DNA from: Candidatus Gemmiger excrementavium
GTDB taxonomy: Bacteria > Bacillota > Clostridia > Oscillospirales > Ruminococcaceae
DNA: 35,168 nt
Direction of reading: 5' to 3'
Assembly: GCA_019116485.1 (NCBI GenBank)
Contig: DXBO01000176.1
Span: 1-35,168, forward strand
Below the pieces are notes generated by a model, which saw only the letters and a list, made by a program, of their open reading frames with translations, had not been told where the DNA came from and did no database searches. Position numbers and translations under genes: made by a program. Positions 1-7,903 of the stretch are shown piece by piece (position 1 is the stretch's first letter; every line of letters begins with the position of its first letter).

Positions 1-44
1 CAAAAAAGGAACAAAATCTTCTCGTATGTAAAGGAGTCATCACC

Positions 45-1304
45 ATGAGCAAAGTTCTTGTCATCGGTTGCGGCGGCGTTGCCAGCGTCGCCATTCACAA
101 GTGCTGCCAGGTCAGCGACGTTTTCACCGAACTGTGCATTGCCAGCCGCACCAAATCCAAGTGCGACGCCCTGGCCGAAAAACTGGCCCCCACCACCAAA
201 ACCAAAATCACCACCGCCCAGGTGGATGCCGACGATGTCAACCAGCTGATCGCCCTCATCAAGAGCTATCAGCCTGACCTGGTCATGAACATCGCCCTGC
301 CGTACCAGGACCTGACCATCATGGACGCCTGCCTGGCCTGCGGTGTCAACTACATGGACACCGCCAACTATGAGCCGGAAAACACCGACGACCCCGCATG
401 GCGCGCCATCTACGAAAAGCGCTGCAAGGAAGCGGGCTTCTCTGCCTACTTCGACTACTCCTGGCAGTGGGCCTACAAGAAAAAGTTTGAGGATGCCGGC
501 CTTACCGCCCTGCTGGGCTGCGGCTTTGACCCGGGCGTGACCCAGGCCTACTGCGCCTATGCCGCCAAGCACGAGTTCGACACCATCGACACCATCGACA
601 TCCTGGACTGCAACGGCGGCGACCACGGCTATGCCTTCGCCACCAACTTCAACCCCGAGATCAACCTCCGGGAAGTCAGCGCCCCCGGCAGCTACATGGA
701 AAACGGCCGCTGGGTGGAGATCCCGGCTATGAGCATCAAGCGGGAATACGACTTTGACCAGGTGGGCAAAAAGGATATGTACCTGCTCCACCACGAGGAG
801 ATCGAGTCCCTGGGCAAGAACTTCCCCGATGTCAAGCGCATCCGCTTCTTCATGACCTTCGGCCAGAGCTACCTGGACCATATGCGCTGCCTGGAGGATG
901 TGGGCATGCTCTCCACCACCCCCATCAATTACAACGGCCAGGAGATCGTCCCCATCCAGTTCCTGAAAGCCCTGCTGCCCGACCCGGCCAGCCTGGGCCC
1001 CCGCACCAAGGGCAAGACCAACATCGGCTGCATCTTCACCGGCACCAAGGACGGTCAGCCCAAGACCTACTACATCTATAACGTCTGCGACCACCAGGCA
1101 TGCTACCGCGAGGTGGGCAGCCAGGCCATCAGCTACACCACCGGCGTGCCCGCCATGTGCGGCGCCCTGATGATGCTCACCGGCCAGTGGACCAAGCCCG
1201 GCGTCTACACGGTGGAGGAGTTCAACCCCGACCCGTTCCTGGACGCGCTGGATAAGTACGGCCTGCCCCGCAGCGAGAACCGCGCCCCGGCGCTGGTGGA
1301 CTGA
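45..1304 (+). CDS. Carboxynorspermidine/carboxyspermidine synthase (saccharopine dehydrogenase family)
   Basis: This 419-residue protein belongs to the saccharopine dehydrogenase-like family. Members condense aspartate semialdehyde with diaminopropane or putrescine and reduce the product with NADPH to carboxynorspermidine or carboxyspermidine. The N-terminus has a Rossmann nucleotide-binding loop (VIGCGGVAS, residues 6-14), followed by the family features NYMDTANYEPE and GCGFDPGVTQAY. The start ATG has AAGGAG eight bases upstream (31-36). The next gene, the matching decarboxylase, shares one base with its stop codon (TGATG), so the two form a translationally coupled polyamine operon. Upstream genes lie outside the window. 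Product identity between the norspermidine and spermidine forms cannot be read from sequence; gut Firmicutes with this pair are generally thought to make spermidine. Family assignment is firm. Confidence 0.9.
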   Translation: MSKVLVIGCGGVASVAIHKCCQVSDVFTELCIASRTKSKCDALAEKLAPTTKTKITTAQVDADDVNQLIALIKSYQPDLVMNIALPYQDLTIMDACLACGVNYMDTANYEPENTDDPAWRAIYEKRCKEAGFSAYFDYSWQWAYKKKFEDAGLTALLGCGFDPGVTQAYCAYAAKHEFDTIDTIDILDCNGGDHGYAFATNFNPEINLREVSAPGSYMENGRWVEIPAMSIKREYDFDQVGKKDMYLLHHEEIESLGKNFPDVKRIRFFMTFGQSYLDHMRCLEDVGMLSTTPINYNGQEIVPIQFLKALLPDPASLGPRTKGKTNIGCIFTGTKDGQPKTYYIYNVCDHQACYREVGSQAISYTTGVPAMCGALMMLTGQWTKPGVYTVEEFNPDPFLDALDKYGLPRSENRAPALVD

Positions 1305-2512
1305 TGCCCGCCGTGGATACCCGCCCGCCCTTTGCCGCCATCGGCGGCAGGGTGCCCGGGGAATGGGCGGCCCTGCCCACCCCCTGCTACCTGCTGGACG
1401 AGGGCGCGCTGGCCCGCAACGCCGAAATTCTCGGCGATCTGGCCCGGCGTACCGGCTGCAAAGTGCTGCTGGCGCAAAAGGCCTTCAGCAACTACGACCT
1501 GTACCCCATTCTGGCCCCTCATCTGGCGGGCACCGAGGCCAGCGGCCTGTATGAGGCCCGCCTGGGCGCCGAGGAGATGCCCGAGGGGGAGGTCCACGTT
1601 TTCTGCGCCGCCTACCGGGACGACGAGATGGAGGAACTGCTGCGCTGGGCGGACCATATCGTGTTCAATTCCCCGGCCCAGCTGGGCAAATTTGGCCCCG
1701 CTGCCAAGGCTGCGGGCAAAAGCGTGGGCCTGCGGGTGAACCCCCAGTGTTCCACCCAGGAAGGCCACGCCATCTATGACCCCTGCGCCCCCGGCAGCCG
1801 CCTGGGCACCACCCGCGCCCAGTGGGATGCCGCGGTGGCCCAAAACCCGGCCCTGCCGGACCTGCTGGACGGGCTGCACTTCCATACCCTGTGCGAGCAG
1901 GATTCCGACGCGCTGGCGGTGACGCTGGACGCGGTGGCCGCCAAATTCGGCGATTTGCTGCCCAACATGAAGTGGCTCAACATGGGCGGCGGGCATCATA
2001 TCACCCGCCCGGGGTACGATATTGCCACCCTGGAACGCTGCATCGCCCGTGCCCAGGCCGACTGGGGCGTGACGGTGTATCTGGAACCGGGGGAGGCCTG
2101 TGCCCTCAACGCCGGGTTCCTGCTGACCCGGGTACTGGATGTGGTCAAAAACGGCGACACCACGGTGGCCATTCTGGACGCCAGTGCCGCCTGCCACATG
2201 CCCGATGTGATCGAGATGCCCTACCGCCCGCCGCTGCTGTTCGCCGCCGACGTGGGGGAAAAGCCCTGCACCGTGCGGCTGGCGGGCCCCACCTGCCTGG
2301 CCGGGGACGTGATCGGGGATTACAGCTTTGACGCCCAACCCCGGCCCGGCGACCTGCTGGTCTTCGGGGATATGGCCATTTATACCACCTGCAAGAACAA
2401 CACCTTCAACGGCATGCCGCTGCCCGCCATCCTGGCCCGGGCCGCCGACGGCCGCTGCCGGGTGCTGAAACAGTTCGGCTATCAGGATTTCAAAGTCCGC
2501 CTGGGGCACTGA
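1304..2512 (+). CDS. nspC: Carboxynorspermidine/carboxyspermidine decarboxylase
   Basis: This 402-residue PLP-dependent fold-III (alanine racemase/ornithine decarboxylase type) enzyme decarboxylates carboxy(nor)spermidine, the last step of the alternative polyamine route. The PLP lysine is expected at K59 in LLAQKAFSNYDLYP. Further family landmarks are HFHTLCEQ, the phosphate-binding EPGEA, ACHMPDVIEMPYRP, and GPTCLAGD with the cysteine expected to act in catalysis. The ATG overlaps the stop of the synthase gene by one base, so expression is probably coupled. Length is typical for NspC. No terminator is obvious in the 63 bases before the next gene, so read-through into it is possible. Confidence 0.92.
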   Translation: MPAVDTRPPFAAIGGRVPGEWAALPTPCYLLDEGALARNAEILGDLARRTGCKVLLAQKAFSNYDLYPILAPHLAGTEASGLYEARLGAEEMPEGEVHVFCAAYRDDEMEELLRWADHIVFNSPAQLGKFGPAAKAAGKSVGLRVNPQCSTQEGHAIYDPCAPGSRLGTTRAQWDAAVAQNPALPDLLDGLHFHTLCEQDSDALAVTLDAVAAKFGDLLPNMKWLNMGGGHHITRPGYDIATLERCIARAQADWGVTVYLEPGEACALNAGFLLTRVLDVVKNGDTTVAILDASAACHMPDVIEMPYRPPLLFAADVGEKPCTVRLAGPTCLAGDVIGDYSFDAQPRPGDLLVFGDMAIYTTCKNNTFNGMPLPAILARAADGRCRVLKQFGYQDFKVRLGH

Positions 2513-2575
2513 AACCCTGTATCTTCTCCCCCCTTTTTGGGGCATACTACCCAAAAAGCGAAGGAGAGTCTAGGT

Positions 2576-3010
2576 ATGATCGAACCGGATACCATCAAAC
2601 TGCTGCGGGAGTGTGACGCCGGGGTGGCCATGGGCCTTTCGGCCATCGACCAGGTGATGGATACGGCCAAAAGCCAGTCCCTGCGGGACGCGCTGGCCCG
2701 CTGCCGCACCGAACACCAGCAGCTGCAGGATGAAATCGTCACGGCGCTGCACGATTTCCACGACGAGGGCAAGGAACCCAACCCCATTGCCCAGGGCATG
2801 TCCTGGATCAAGACCGGGGCCATGCTTACCATGAACGAGAGCGACGCTACGATTGCCGACCTGATCACCGACGGCTGCAACATGGGGGTCAAATCCCTGA
2901 ACCGCTACCTGAATCAGTACGAAGCCGCCAGCGAGGACGCCAAGGACATCACCAAGCGCCTGATCGCCCTGGAGGAAAAACTGGCCGAGGATATCCGCCG
3001 CTTTTTGTAA
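2576..3010 (+). CDS. Small ferritin-like helical protein of unknown function
   Basis: The gene encodes 144 residues with no signal peptide or membrane segment. The start is the ATG at 2576, with AAGGAGAG just upstream (2561-2568). A longer in-frame TTG start at 2537 lacks a ribosome binding site. The protein is predicted almost all helical and rich in acidic residues and histidine-acid pairs (TEHQQLQDE, LHDFHDEGKEPNP), followed by TDGCNMGVKSLNRYLNQY. This resembles a four-helix ferritin-like or DUF2383-like bundle of a kind often left as hypothetical in Clostridia. Metal binding is an inference; a complete di-iron ligand set was not established. It follows nspC on the same strand and ends in a strong terminator. 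Confidence 0.75.
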   Translation: MIEPDTIKLLRECDAGVAMGLSAIDQVMDTAKSQSLRDALARCRTEHQQLQDEIVTALHDFHDEGKEPNPIAQGMSWIKTGAMLTMNESDATIADLITDGCNMGVKSLNRYLNQYEAASEDAKDITKRLIALEEKLAEDIRRFL

Positions 3011-3024
3011 CGGAACAAACACAG

Positions 3025-3065
3025 AACCGCCCGCCCGGGAACTTCCCGGACGGGCGGTTATTTTA
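3025..3065 (+). terminator. Rho-independent terminator after the polyamine/ferritin-like genes
   Basis: A GC-rich hairpin (arms ACCGCCCG.CCGGGAA and TTCCCGG.CGGGCGGT) starts about 15 bases after the stop at 3010 and is followed by TTATTTTAG. It sits between convergent genes. The T-rich tract is on the plus-strand side, so it mainly serves the rightward genes. Confidence 0.8.
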
Positions 3066-3101
3066 GTATTAAAAATTGTCTGCACCGGCGGACATGCGCC
3101 G

Positions 3102-4073
3102 TCAGGCCACAGGGTACAGGATATCGGCTACCTTCTGGTAGGCTTCGCCCCAGCGGGCGTTGGGTTTCAGGTGGTAGAGTTCCTTTTCCATAATGTAAAA
3201 GTTGCCGTTCTGCACAGCGGACAGGGTATCCCAGGCCGGGTTGGAGGTAAGGGCTGCCTCCAGGGTGCGCTGGGCGGCGTCCTGGTCGCTGCCCTGGAAC
3301 ACCACAAAGATGTAGTCCGGGTCGTCGGCAAGGATGCGCTCCAGGCTCAGGTCTTCCAGCAGGCCGGTATCACTGTCGGCAATGTTCACGGCGCCCAGGT
3401 CGGCCAGAATCTCCCCCAGCACGGTGCCCTTGCTGTTCTTTACCTTGCAGCTGGTGCTGGCGGAGCGCAGCAGCAGTACCGTGGGGGCGCTGCCGTCGTT
3501 CTGGGCTTTGGCCGCTTCCACCTGGGCCTGTACGTCCAGGCCGCAGGTCTGGTAGTTTTCCTCCTGCCCGGTGATCATCGTGCACACTTCCAGCATGCGC
3601 AGGTAGTCCTTGAAGCTGTTCACCCCGAAATAGGCCGTGGGCACGCCCAGGCTTTCAAAGCTGGGCAGCAGTTCCACGTTGGAGGTGGTGTTGCTGCTGG
3701 CAAGGATAAAATCCGGGTCGGCGGCGATCAACTCTTCCAGGTTGGGTTCCTGCAGACTGCCCAGGTTGGCCACGTCGTCGCCCAGGCCCAGGTCAAAGTC
3801 GGTCCAGGCGTCGTTGGCGGCAGCCACCAGGCTGTCGGCACCGCCCGCCAGACACCACACGTCGGCGTAACTGCCCAGCAGTACGGCCACACGCCGGGGG
3901 TGCAGCGGCACGGTCACTTCCCGGTCCAGGTCGTCGGTAAAGGTCAGGGTCGCGGCGGCGGTCTCCGCCGTGGCGGGGCTTTCGGTGGCCGCAGGGCTCT
4001 CGGTAGCCGCCGGCGCGGCACAGCCCGCCAGCAGCAGGGCGGCCAGCAGGGCGGGGAACAGTCGTTTCCGCAT
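3102..4073 (-). CDS. ABC-transporter substrate-binding lipoprotein (TroA/BtuF-like, Peripla_BP_2)
   Basis: This 323-residue lipoprotein starts at the ATG at 4073, behind GAAAGGAAA. The signal peptide ends in LLAGC, with lipidated C18. A low-complexity linker with repeated AATESP units follows. The mature part has the Peripla_BP_2 pattern: a DLDREVTVPLHPRRVAVL opening strand, EPNLEELIAADPDFIL, a long backbone helix, LLLRSAST and a C-terminal LSLERILADDPDYIFV repeat. Members bind iron-siderophores, haem or corrinoids. No permease or ATPase gene lies next to it, so it is an orphan here or shares a distant transporter. It lies downstream of the siroheme reductase gene on the same strand, 64 bases away, probably as one transcript. 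The ligand is unknown. Confidence 0.85.
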   Translation of the reverse strand: MRKRLFPALLAALLLAGCAAPAATESPAATESPATAETAAATLTFTDDLDREVTVPLHPRRVAVLLGSYADVWCLAGGADSLVAAANDAWTDFDLGLGDDVANLGSLQEPNLEELIAADPDFILASSNTTSNVELLPSFESLGVPTAYFGVNSFKDYLRMLEVCTMITGQEENYQTCGLDVQAQVEAAKAQNDGSAPTVLLLRSASTSCKVKNSKGTVLGEILADLGAVNIADSDTGLLEDLSLERILADDPDYIFVVFQGSDQDAAQRTLEAALTSNPAWDTLSAVQNGNFYIMEKELYHLKPNARWGEAYQKVADILYPVA

Positions 4074-4137
4074 AGATATGGGTTTCCTTTCGGTGGTTTG
4101 GCGGGAACAGGCAAAACCGCCGCGCGGCGGCGCCTGT

Positions 4138-5679
4138 TTACAGGTATTTTGCCAGAATGGCCTGCAGTTCATCGGGGTGGGCGCTGCGCCAGCCGAACCA
4201 ATGCTGCCCGGCTGCGGCGGCTGCCTGGCCCAGTTCCACCAGCAGGGCGGGCAGCTGATCTTCCCGTACAGTGCCCACGGCCTCGCCAAAACGGGCCTGG
4301 CCCACTGTATCGCTGCCGCCCAGGAACATTTTGAAAGCGGGCACCGGCTTGTCCCCGGGCACCGGCTTGACGCAGCCCTGGAAGCCGATGGCCCCGGCCT
4401 GGTGGGCGCCGCAGCTGGACGGGCAGCCCGAGATGCAGATCTTGGGCAGGGCACCGTCGGGGATACCGGCCTCCCGCACGGCGGCCACACAGGCCTGCAG
4501 GGCCGCCTGGCTGTCCCGCACGCCCTGCTGGCAGATGGAAGCGCCGATGCAGGCCACACTGGTCTCAAACAGGGTACGGGCGCTGTCGTCGGTGGCGGCC
4601 AGGACTTTTTCGGCCTCGGCGGCGGTCAGATTGATGATATACAGGGTCTCATGGGGGGCCACCCGGCATTCGGCGCCGGGCATCTCCCGCAGCAGGGCGG
4701 CCAGTTCGGCGGGCTTGCCGGTGGGCAGAATACCGCCGATGGGGTGGTAGGCCACCGCGTACAGGCCGGGCTGTTTCTGGGCGGTCACCCGGGGATGCTG
4801 CAGGCTGCCGGCGCCGGCTTTGGTCACCGGCACGGGTTTTACGGTCAGCCCAAGGCCGCCTTTGGCCTTGGCGGCGGCCAGGTTTTCCAGGTAGACGCGG
4901 CGCAGCTCCTCTTCGCCCAGGGTCTCCTGCATATAGCGGGTGCGGGCCTTGGCCCGGTTCTCGTAGTTGCCGTGGGCGCAGAAGGTGTCCACCATGGCCT
5001 TTACGGCGTACAGCACGTCGGCGGCGGGCAGGGCGTCGGTCACCTGTACGCCCATGCGGTGGTTGGCCCCCAGCCCGCCGGCAATATACAGCCGGAAGGT
5101 GCCGTCCTTGCGGGCCACAAAGCCCATATCCCGGAACGCCGTGTGAACGCAGTCGTCCGCCCCGTTGCAGAAGGCCACCTTCAGTTTGCGGGGCATGTGG
5201 ATATCCCGGCAGATGGTAAGCAGATAATCACTGACCGCCTCGGCCCAGGGCATCACGTCAAAGGCTTCCCCGGCCTGTACGCCGGTCAGGGGGCTGGCCA
5301 TGACGTTGCGGGGGTTGTCGCCGCCGCCGCCCCGGGTGATGATGTCGGAGTAAGCCGCATGCTCCATGATTACCGGCAGCAGGTCGGGGGTCAGGTTGTG
5401 CAGCTGAACGGTCTGGCAGGTGGTCAGTTTCAGCGGGGCCACTTCGTACTTGCCGGCGATGCGGGCCAGGAATTGCAGCCGGGGGGCGGTCAGGCGGCCG
5501 CCGGGCAGGCGCAGGCGCAGCATGTGACGGGCAGCGTCCCGCTGGGCATAGCTGCCGAACCCGCCGGAAATGCCTTTGTACTCCTTGCGGGAAAGTTCAC
5601 CCGCGGCAAACGCCCGGGTTTTCTGGTAAAAATCCTCGATCTCGATGCGGTAGAGATTGAGCCATTGTTCGTTCATCAT
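4138..5679 (-). CDS. Nitrite/sulfite reductase, siroheme and 4Fe-4S protein
   Basis: The 513-residue protein has the two-repeat ferredoxin-like Nir/Sir architecture. The 4Fe-4S/siroheme cysteines are clear: C377 and C383 in CIGASIC (C-x5-C), then C419 and C423 in CPSSC (C-x3-C). It would catalyse six-electron reduction of nitrite or sulfite, probably with ferredoxin as donor since no flavoprotein partner is beside it. It also lies in the same superfamily as CobG-type proteins. The ATG at 5679 has GGAG seven bases upstream; a second ATG at 5676 is adjacent. A good promoter (TTGCCC, 17 bp, TATACT) sits just upstream. The following gene encodes a binding lipoprotein. Substrate choice cannot be decided from the sequence. 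Confidence 0.88.
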   Translation of the reverse strand: MMNEQWLNLYRIEIEDFYQKTRAFAAGELSRKEYKGISGGFGSYAQRDAARHMLRLRLPGGRLTAPRLQFLARIAGKYEVAPLKLTTCQTVQLHNLTPDLLPVIMEHAAYSDIITRGGGGDNPRNVMASPLTGVQAGEAFDVMPWAEAVSDYLLTICRDIHMPRKLKVAFCNGADDCVHTAFRDMGFVARKDGTFRLYIAGGLGANHRMGVQVTDALPAADVLYAVKAMVDTFCAHGNYENRAKARTRYMQETLGEEELRRVYLENLAAAKAKGGLGLTVKPVPVTKAGAGSLQHPRVTAQKQPGLYAVAYHPIGGILPTGKPAELAALLREMPGAECRVAPHETLYIINLTAAEAEKVLAATDDSARTLFETSVACIGASICQQGVRDSQAALQACVAAVREAGIPDGALPKICISGCPSSCGAHQAGAIGFQGCVKPVPGDKPVPAFKMFLGGSDTVGQARFGEAVGTVREDQLPALLVELGQAAAAAGQHWFGWRSAHPDELQAILAKYL

Positions 5680-5729
5680 AAGCCTGCTCCTTGTAGGGAA
5701 TTGTTTCAGTATGGGCATATATCGGGTCA

Positions 5730-5758
5730 AGTATACCACGATACAGACCTGCGGGCAA
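5730..5758 (-). promoter_or_regulatory. Sigma-A type promoter for the nitrite/sulfite reductase gene
   Basis: On the minus strand TTGCCC (5758-5753) is followed by exactly 17 bases and TATACT (5735-5730). The start codon at 5679 is about 45 bases beyond the expected transcription start. Confidence 0.65.
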
Positions 5759-5790
5759 GAAAAAACCGGGGGCGCAGGGCCTCCGGTTTG
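5757..5790 (-). terminator. Terminator after phoR
   Basis: Reading leftward after the phoR stop, AAACCGGAGG and CCCCCGGTTT can pair and run straight into TTTTTT. It would separate the npt-phoP-phoR transcript from the reductase promoter, which begins immediately after it. Confidence 0.65.
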
Positions 5791-5799
5791 CGGCTGGGG

Positions 5800-7197
5800 T
5801 CATGGTTTGGGAAAGGTCACCCGGATGGTGGTGCCGGTGCCTACCTGGCTCTGCAGGTCGATGCGCCCCTCGTGCAGCAGGGCGATGTGCTTGACGATGG
5901 CCAGGCCCAGGCCGGTGCCGCCGGTCTCCTTGGAGCGGCTCTTGTCCACCCGGTAAAAGCGTTCAAATATCCGGGACTGGCTCTCCTGCGGGATGCCGAT
6001 GCCGTTGTCGGCTACCTCCAGGTAGGGGCAGCCGTCGGGGCCGGTGGCGCAGCGCAGTTCCACATGGCCGCCGGGGCGGTTGTAGCGGATGGCGTTGTCG
6101 CACAGGTTGGTGGCCAGTTCCACCAGCTGGTCCCGGGTGCCCCGCACGGTGGCGGGACGGGCGTCGTATTGCAGGGTAACGTAGGCCTTGCGGGCGTTCA
6201 CCGTCATGGTCTGGGCGGTTTCCTTGACCAGGGCGGCCAGGTCCACCGGCGTCATCTCGGCGGGGGCGGTACGGGGGTGCCCGCCCCGGGTGCTGTCCAG
6301 CTCGCTCAGCTGCAGGATGTCGCTGACCAGGGCGATCATGCGCCGGGCCTCTTTGTGGATGCGCCCTGCAAAGGCGGGCACGTCCTCGCTTTTGGCCATG
6401 CCGGTCTCGATGAGTTCCGCGTAGCCGGAAATGCTGGTCAGGGGCGTTTTCAGTTCGTGGCTGACGTTGGCGGTGAATTCCCGGCGCATGGTTTCGTTGT
6501 CCTCCCGCAGTTTGCGGTCAGACTGCACGGTGCGGGCCAGGGGGATCAGCTCTTCATAGGGCACGTCGGCCTCGATGGTGTCCAGGTTTTCCGCCAGGCG
6601 GTTGATGGGCTGCACCAGCCGCCGGGTCATCCACCAGGAAAGCACCGCCGCGCCCGCCAGGATCAGCACCACCGCACAGATCAGCAGCGGCAGGGAGTCG
6701 GCGCTCAGGCCCCAGATGTTGGCCACATCCTGGCCTACCCGCACCACCTGCACCCCGGCGGGGGTGTCCACCCGCAGGGCATAGTAGTGGGTCTCCCGGT
6801 CCATGGTCTCGCTTTCGCGTATGGTGCTGCCGCTGCCCTGGGCCAGGGCGGCCTGTACTTCCGGCCTGTCGGCGTGGTTGGGCAGGGGGGCGGTGGTCTG
6901 GTTGTCGTACAGTACATTGCCGTCGGCGTCGATCAGGGTACAGCGCAGCCCGGTGCCGGGCACCAGGGCGGCCAGAGCGTCGGGGTCACCGGTGCCCTGG
7001 GCGGTATACCCGGCGGCCAGGGTGGCGCACAGCCGGTGCAGCGTGTCGTCCACCCGCTCGGTATAGCTGCGCTGGAACAGCAGCGTGGCGGCGGTCAGGG
7101 TGGCCAGCACACACAGCACCCCCACCAGGATCAGCCCCTGGCGGTAGCGGCGGCTCATGCTCTGGGGGCGGCGGGCACGGCGTTCCTCGTCACTCAT
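5800..7197 (-). CDS. phoR: Phosphate sensor histidine kinase PhoR
   Basis: This 465-residue membrane kinase has a first membrane helix at about 21-42, an extracytoplasmic sensor region of roughly 125 residues, a second helix at about 169-190, a HAMP-like segment (RRLVQPINRLAENLD), and no clear separate PAS domain. The dimerisation box is FTANVSHELKTPLTSISG with phospho-accepting H247. ATPase motifs follow: NLCDNAIRYN (N box), DNGIGIP (G1), FERFYRVDKSRS (F) and GGTGLGLAIVK (G2). It overlaps the response regulator gene by eight bases, so the pair is coupled. The setting beside a Na+/Pi cotransporter and the pst operon makes phosphate the likely signal, passed on through PhoU and Pst. Confidence 0.9.
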   Translation of the reverse strand: MSDEERRARRPQSMSRRYRQGLILVGVLCVLATLTAATLLFQRSYTERVDDTLHRLCATLAAGYTAQGTGDPDALAALVPGTGLRCTLIDADGNVLYDNQTTAPLPNHADRPEVQAALAQGSGSTIRESETMDRETHYYALRVDTPAGVQVVRVGQDVANIWGLSADSLPLLICAVVLILAGAAVLSWWMTRRLVQPINRLAENLDTIEADVPYEELIPLARTVQSDRKLREDNETMRREFTANVSHELKTPLTSISGYAELIETGMAKSEDVPAFAGRIHKEARRMIALVSDILQLSELDSTRGGHPRTAPAEMTPVDLAALVKETAQTMTVNARKAYVTLQYDARPATVRGTRDQLVELATNLCDNAIRYNRPGGHVELRCATGPDGCPYLEVADNGIGIPQESQSRIFERFYRVDKSRSKETGGTGLGLAIVKHIALLHEGRIDLQSQVGTGTTIRVTFPKP

Positions 7198-7888
7198 CGG
7201 CGCCCTCCGTGCTCAGCTTGTAGCCCACTTTGCGCACGGTGCGGATGGCTTCCCCCGCGGCCCCCAGTTTCTGGCGCAGGGTGCGCACATGCATGTCGAT
7301 GGTGCGGGATTCCAGCAGGTCGTCGGTGTCCCACACTTCTTTCATGATGCGTTCCCGGGCCAGCACCTGCTCGGGGTGTTCCAGGAACAGGTGCAGCAGG
7401 GCGTATTCTTTAAAGGTCAGTTCCACCGGGGCACCGTCCGCCCGCACGGTGCGGGCCACATCGTCCAGCACAATGGTGCCGAACCGCAGGGTCTGGGGTG
7501 CGGGCTGGGCGGCGGTGGCTGCCGGGGCGGCCCGGCGCAGCACCGCCTTCACCCGGGAGATGAATTCCATAATGCCGAAGGGCTTGCACAGGTAATCGTC
7601 GGCGCCGTAGTCCAGCCCCTTCACCACGTCGATCTCGCTGGTTTTGGCCGTCACCATGATCACCGGCACCGTCCGGGCGGCGGGGTCGGCCCGCAGCTTG
7701 GCCAGAATCTGGTAACCGTCCTCGTCGGGCAGCATCACATCCAGAATGACCAGCTCGGGCAGGGTGCCGCGCATGGCGGCCCAGAAGCTGGCGCCGTCCT
7801 CACAGCCGGTGGCCTCATAGCCGTTGGTCTGCAGGGCGTAACGCTCCAGTTCGCGGATGCTGGCGTCGTCTTCGACGATATAGATCAT
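7190..7888 (-). CDS. phoP: PhoB/PhoP-type phosphate response regulator
   Basis: The 232-residue OmpR/PhoB-family regulator has a receiver domain (about 1-118) with acidic pocket E6/D7, phosphorylation site D50 in LVILDVMLPDEDG, T80 and K102 in the CKPFG turn. A winged-helix DNA-binding domain (about 135-227) contains the ELTFKEYALLHLFLEHPEQVLARE recognition region and ends in RTVRKVGYKL. The start ATG has AAAAGGAG upstream. It lies 15 bases after the cotransporter gene and overlaps phoR. Its expected targets are the 11-bp-spaced TTTACA repeats in the spacer at 9829-9967. Confidence 0.92.
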   Translation of the reverse strand: MIYIVEDDASIRELERYALQTNGYEATGCEDGASFWAAMRGTLPELVILDVMLPDEDGYQILAKLRADPAARTVPVIMVTAKTSEIDVVKGLDYGADDYLCKPFGIMEFISRVKAVLRRAAPAATAAQPAPQTLRFGTIVLDDVARTVRADGAPVELTFKEYALLHLFLEHPEQVLARERIMKEVWDTDDLLESRTIDMHVRTLRQKLGAAGEAIRTVRKVGYKLSTEGADE

Positions 7889-7903
7889 GGGGCAAAACTC
7901 CTT

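Noticed and set aside
3960-4020. Short repeated AATESP units in the lipoprotein as a possible insertion or phase-variable tract
   Set aside because: The units are imperfect at DNA level and lie in the flexible linker after the lipobox, where low complexity is usual.
5680-5800. Possible riboswitch before the nitrite/sulfite reductase
   Set aside because: Only a simple terminator of the upstream operon and a promoter are visible; the leader is about 45 bases, too short for a known riboswitch.
3970-7347. A very long open frame (about 1,100 codons) on the plus strand
   Set aside because: It lies antisense to the reductase and phoR genes, crosses several real gene borders, and encodes a Gly/Gln/His-rich sequence without domains. 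High GC at third positions removes stop codons from the opposite strand.
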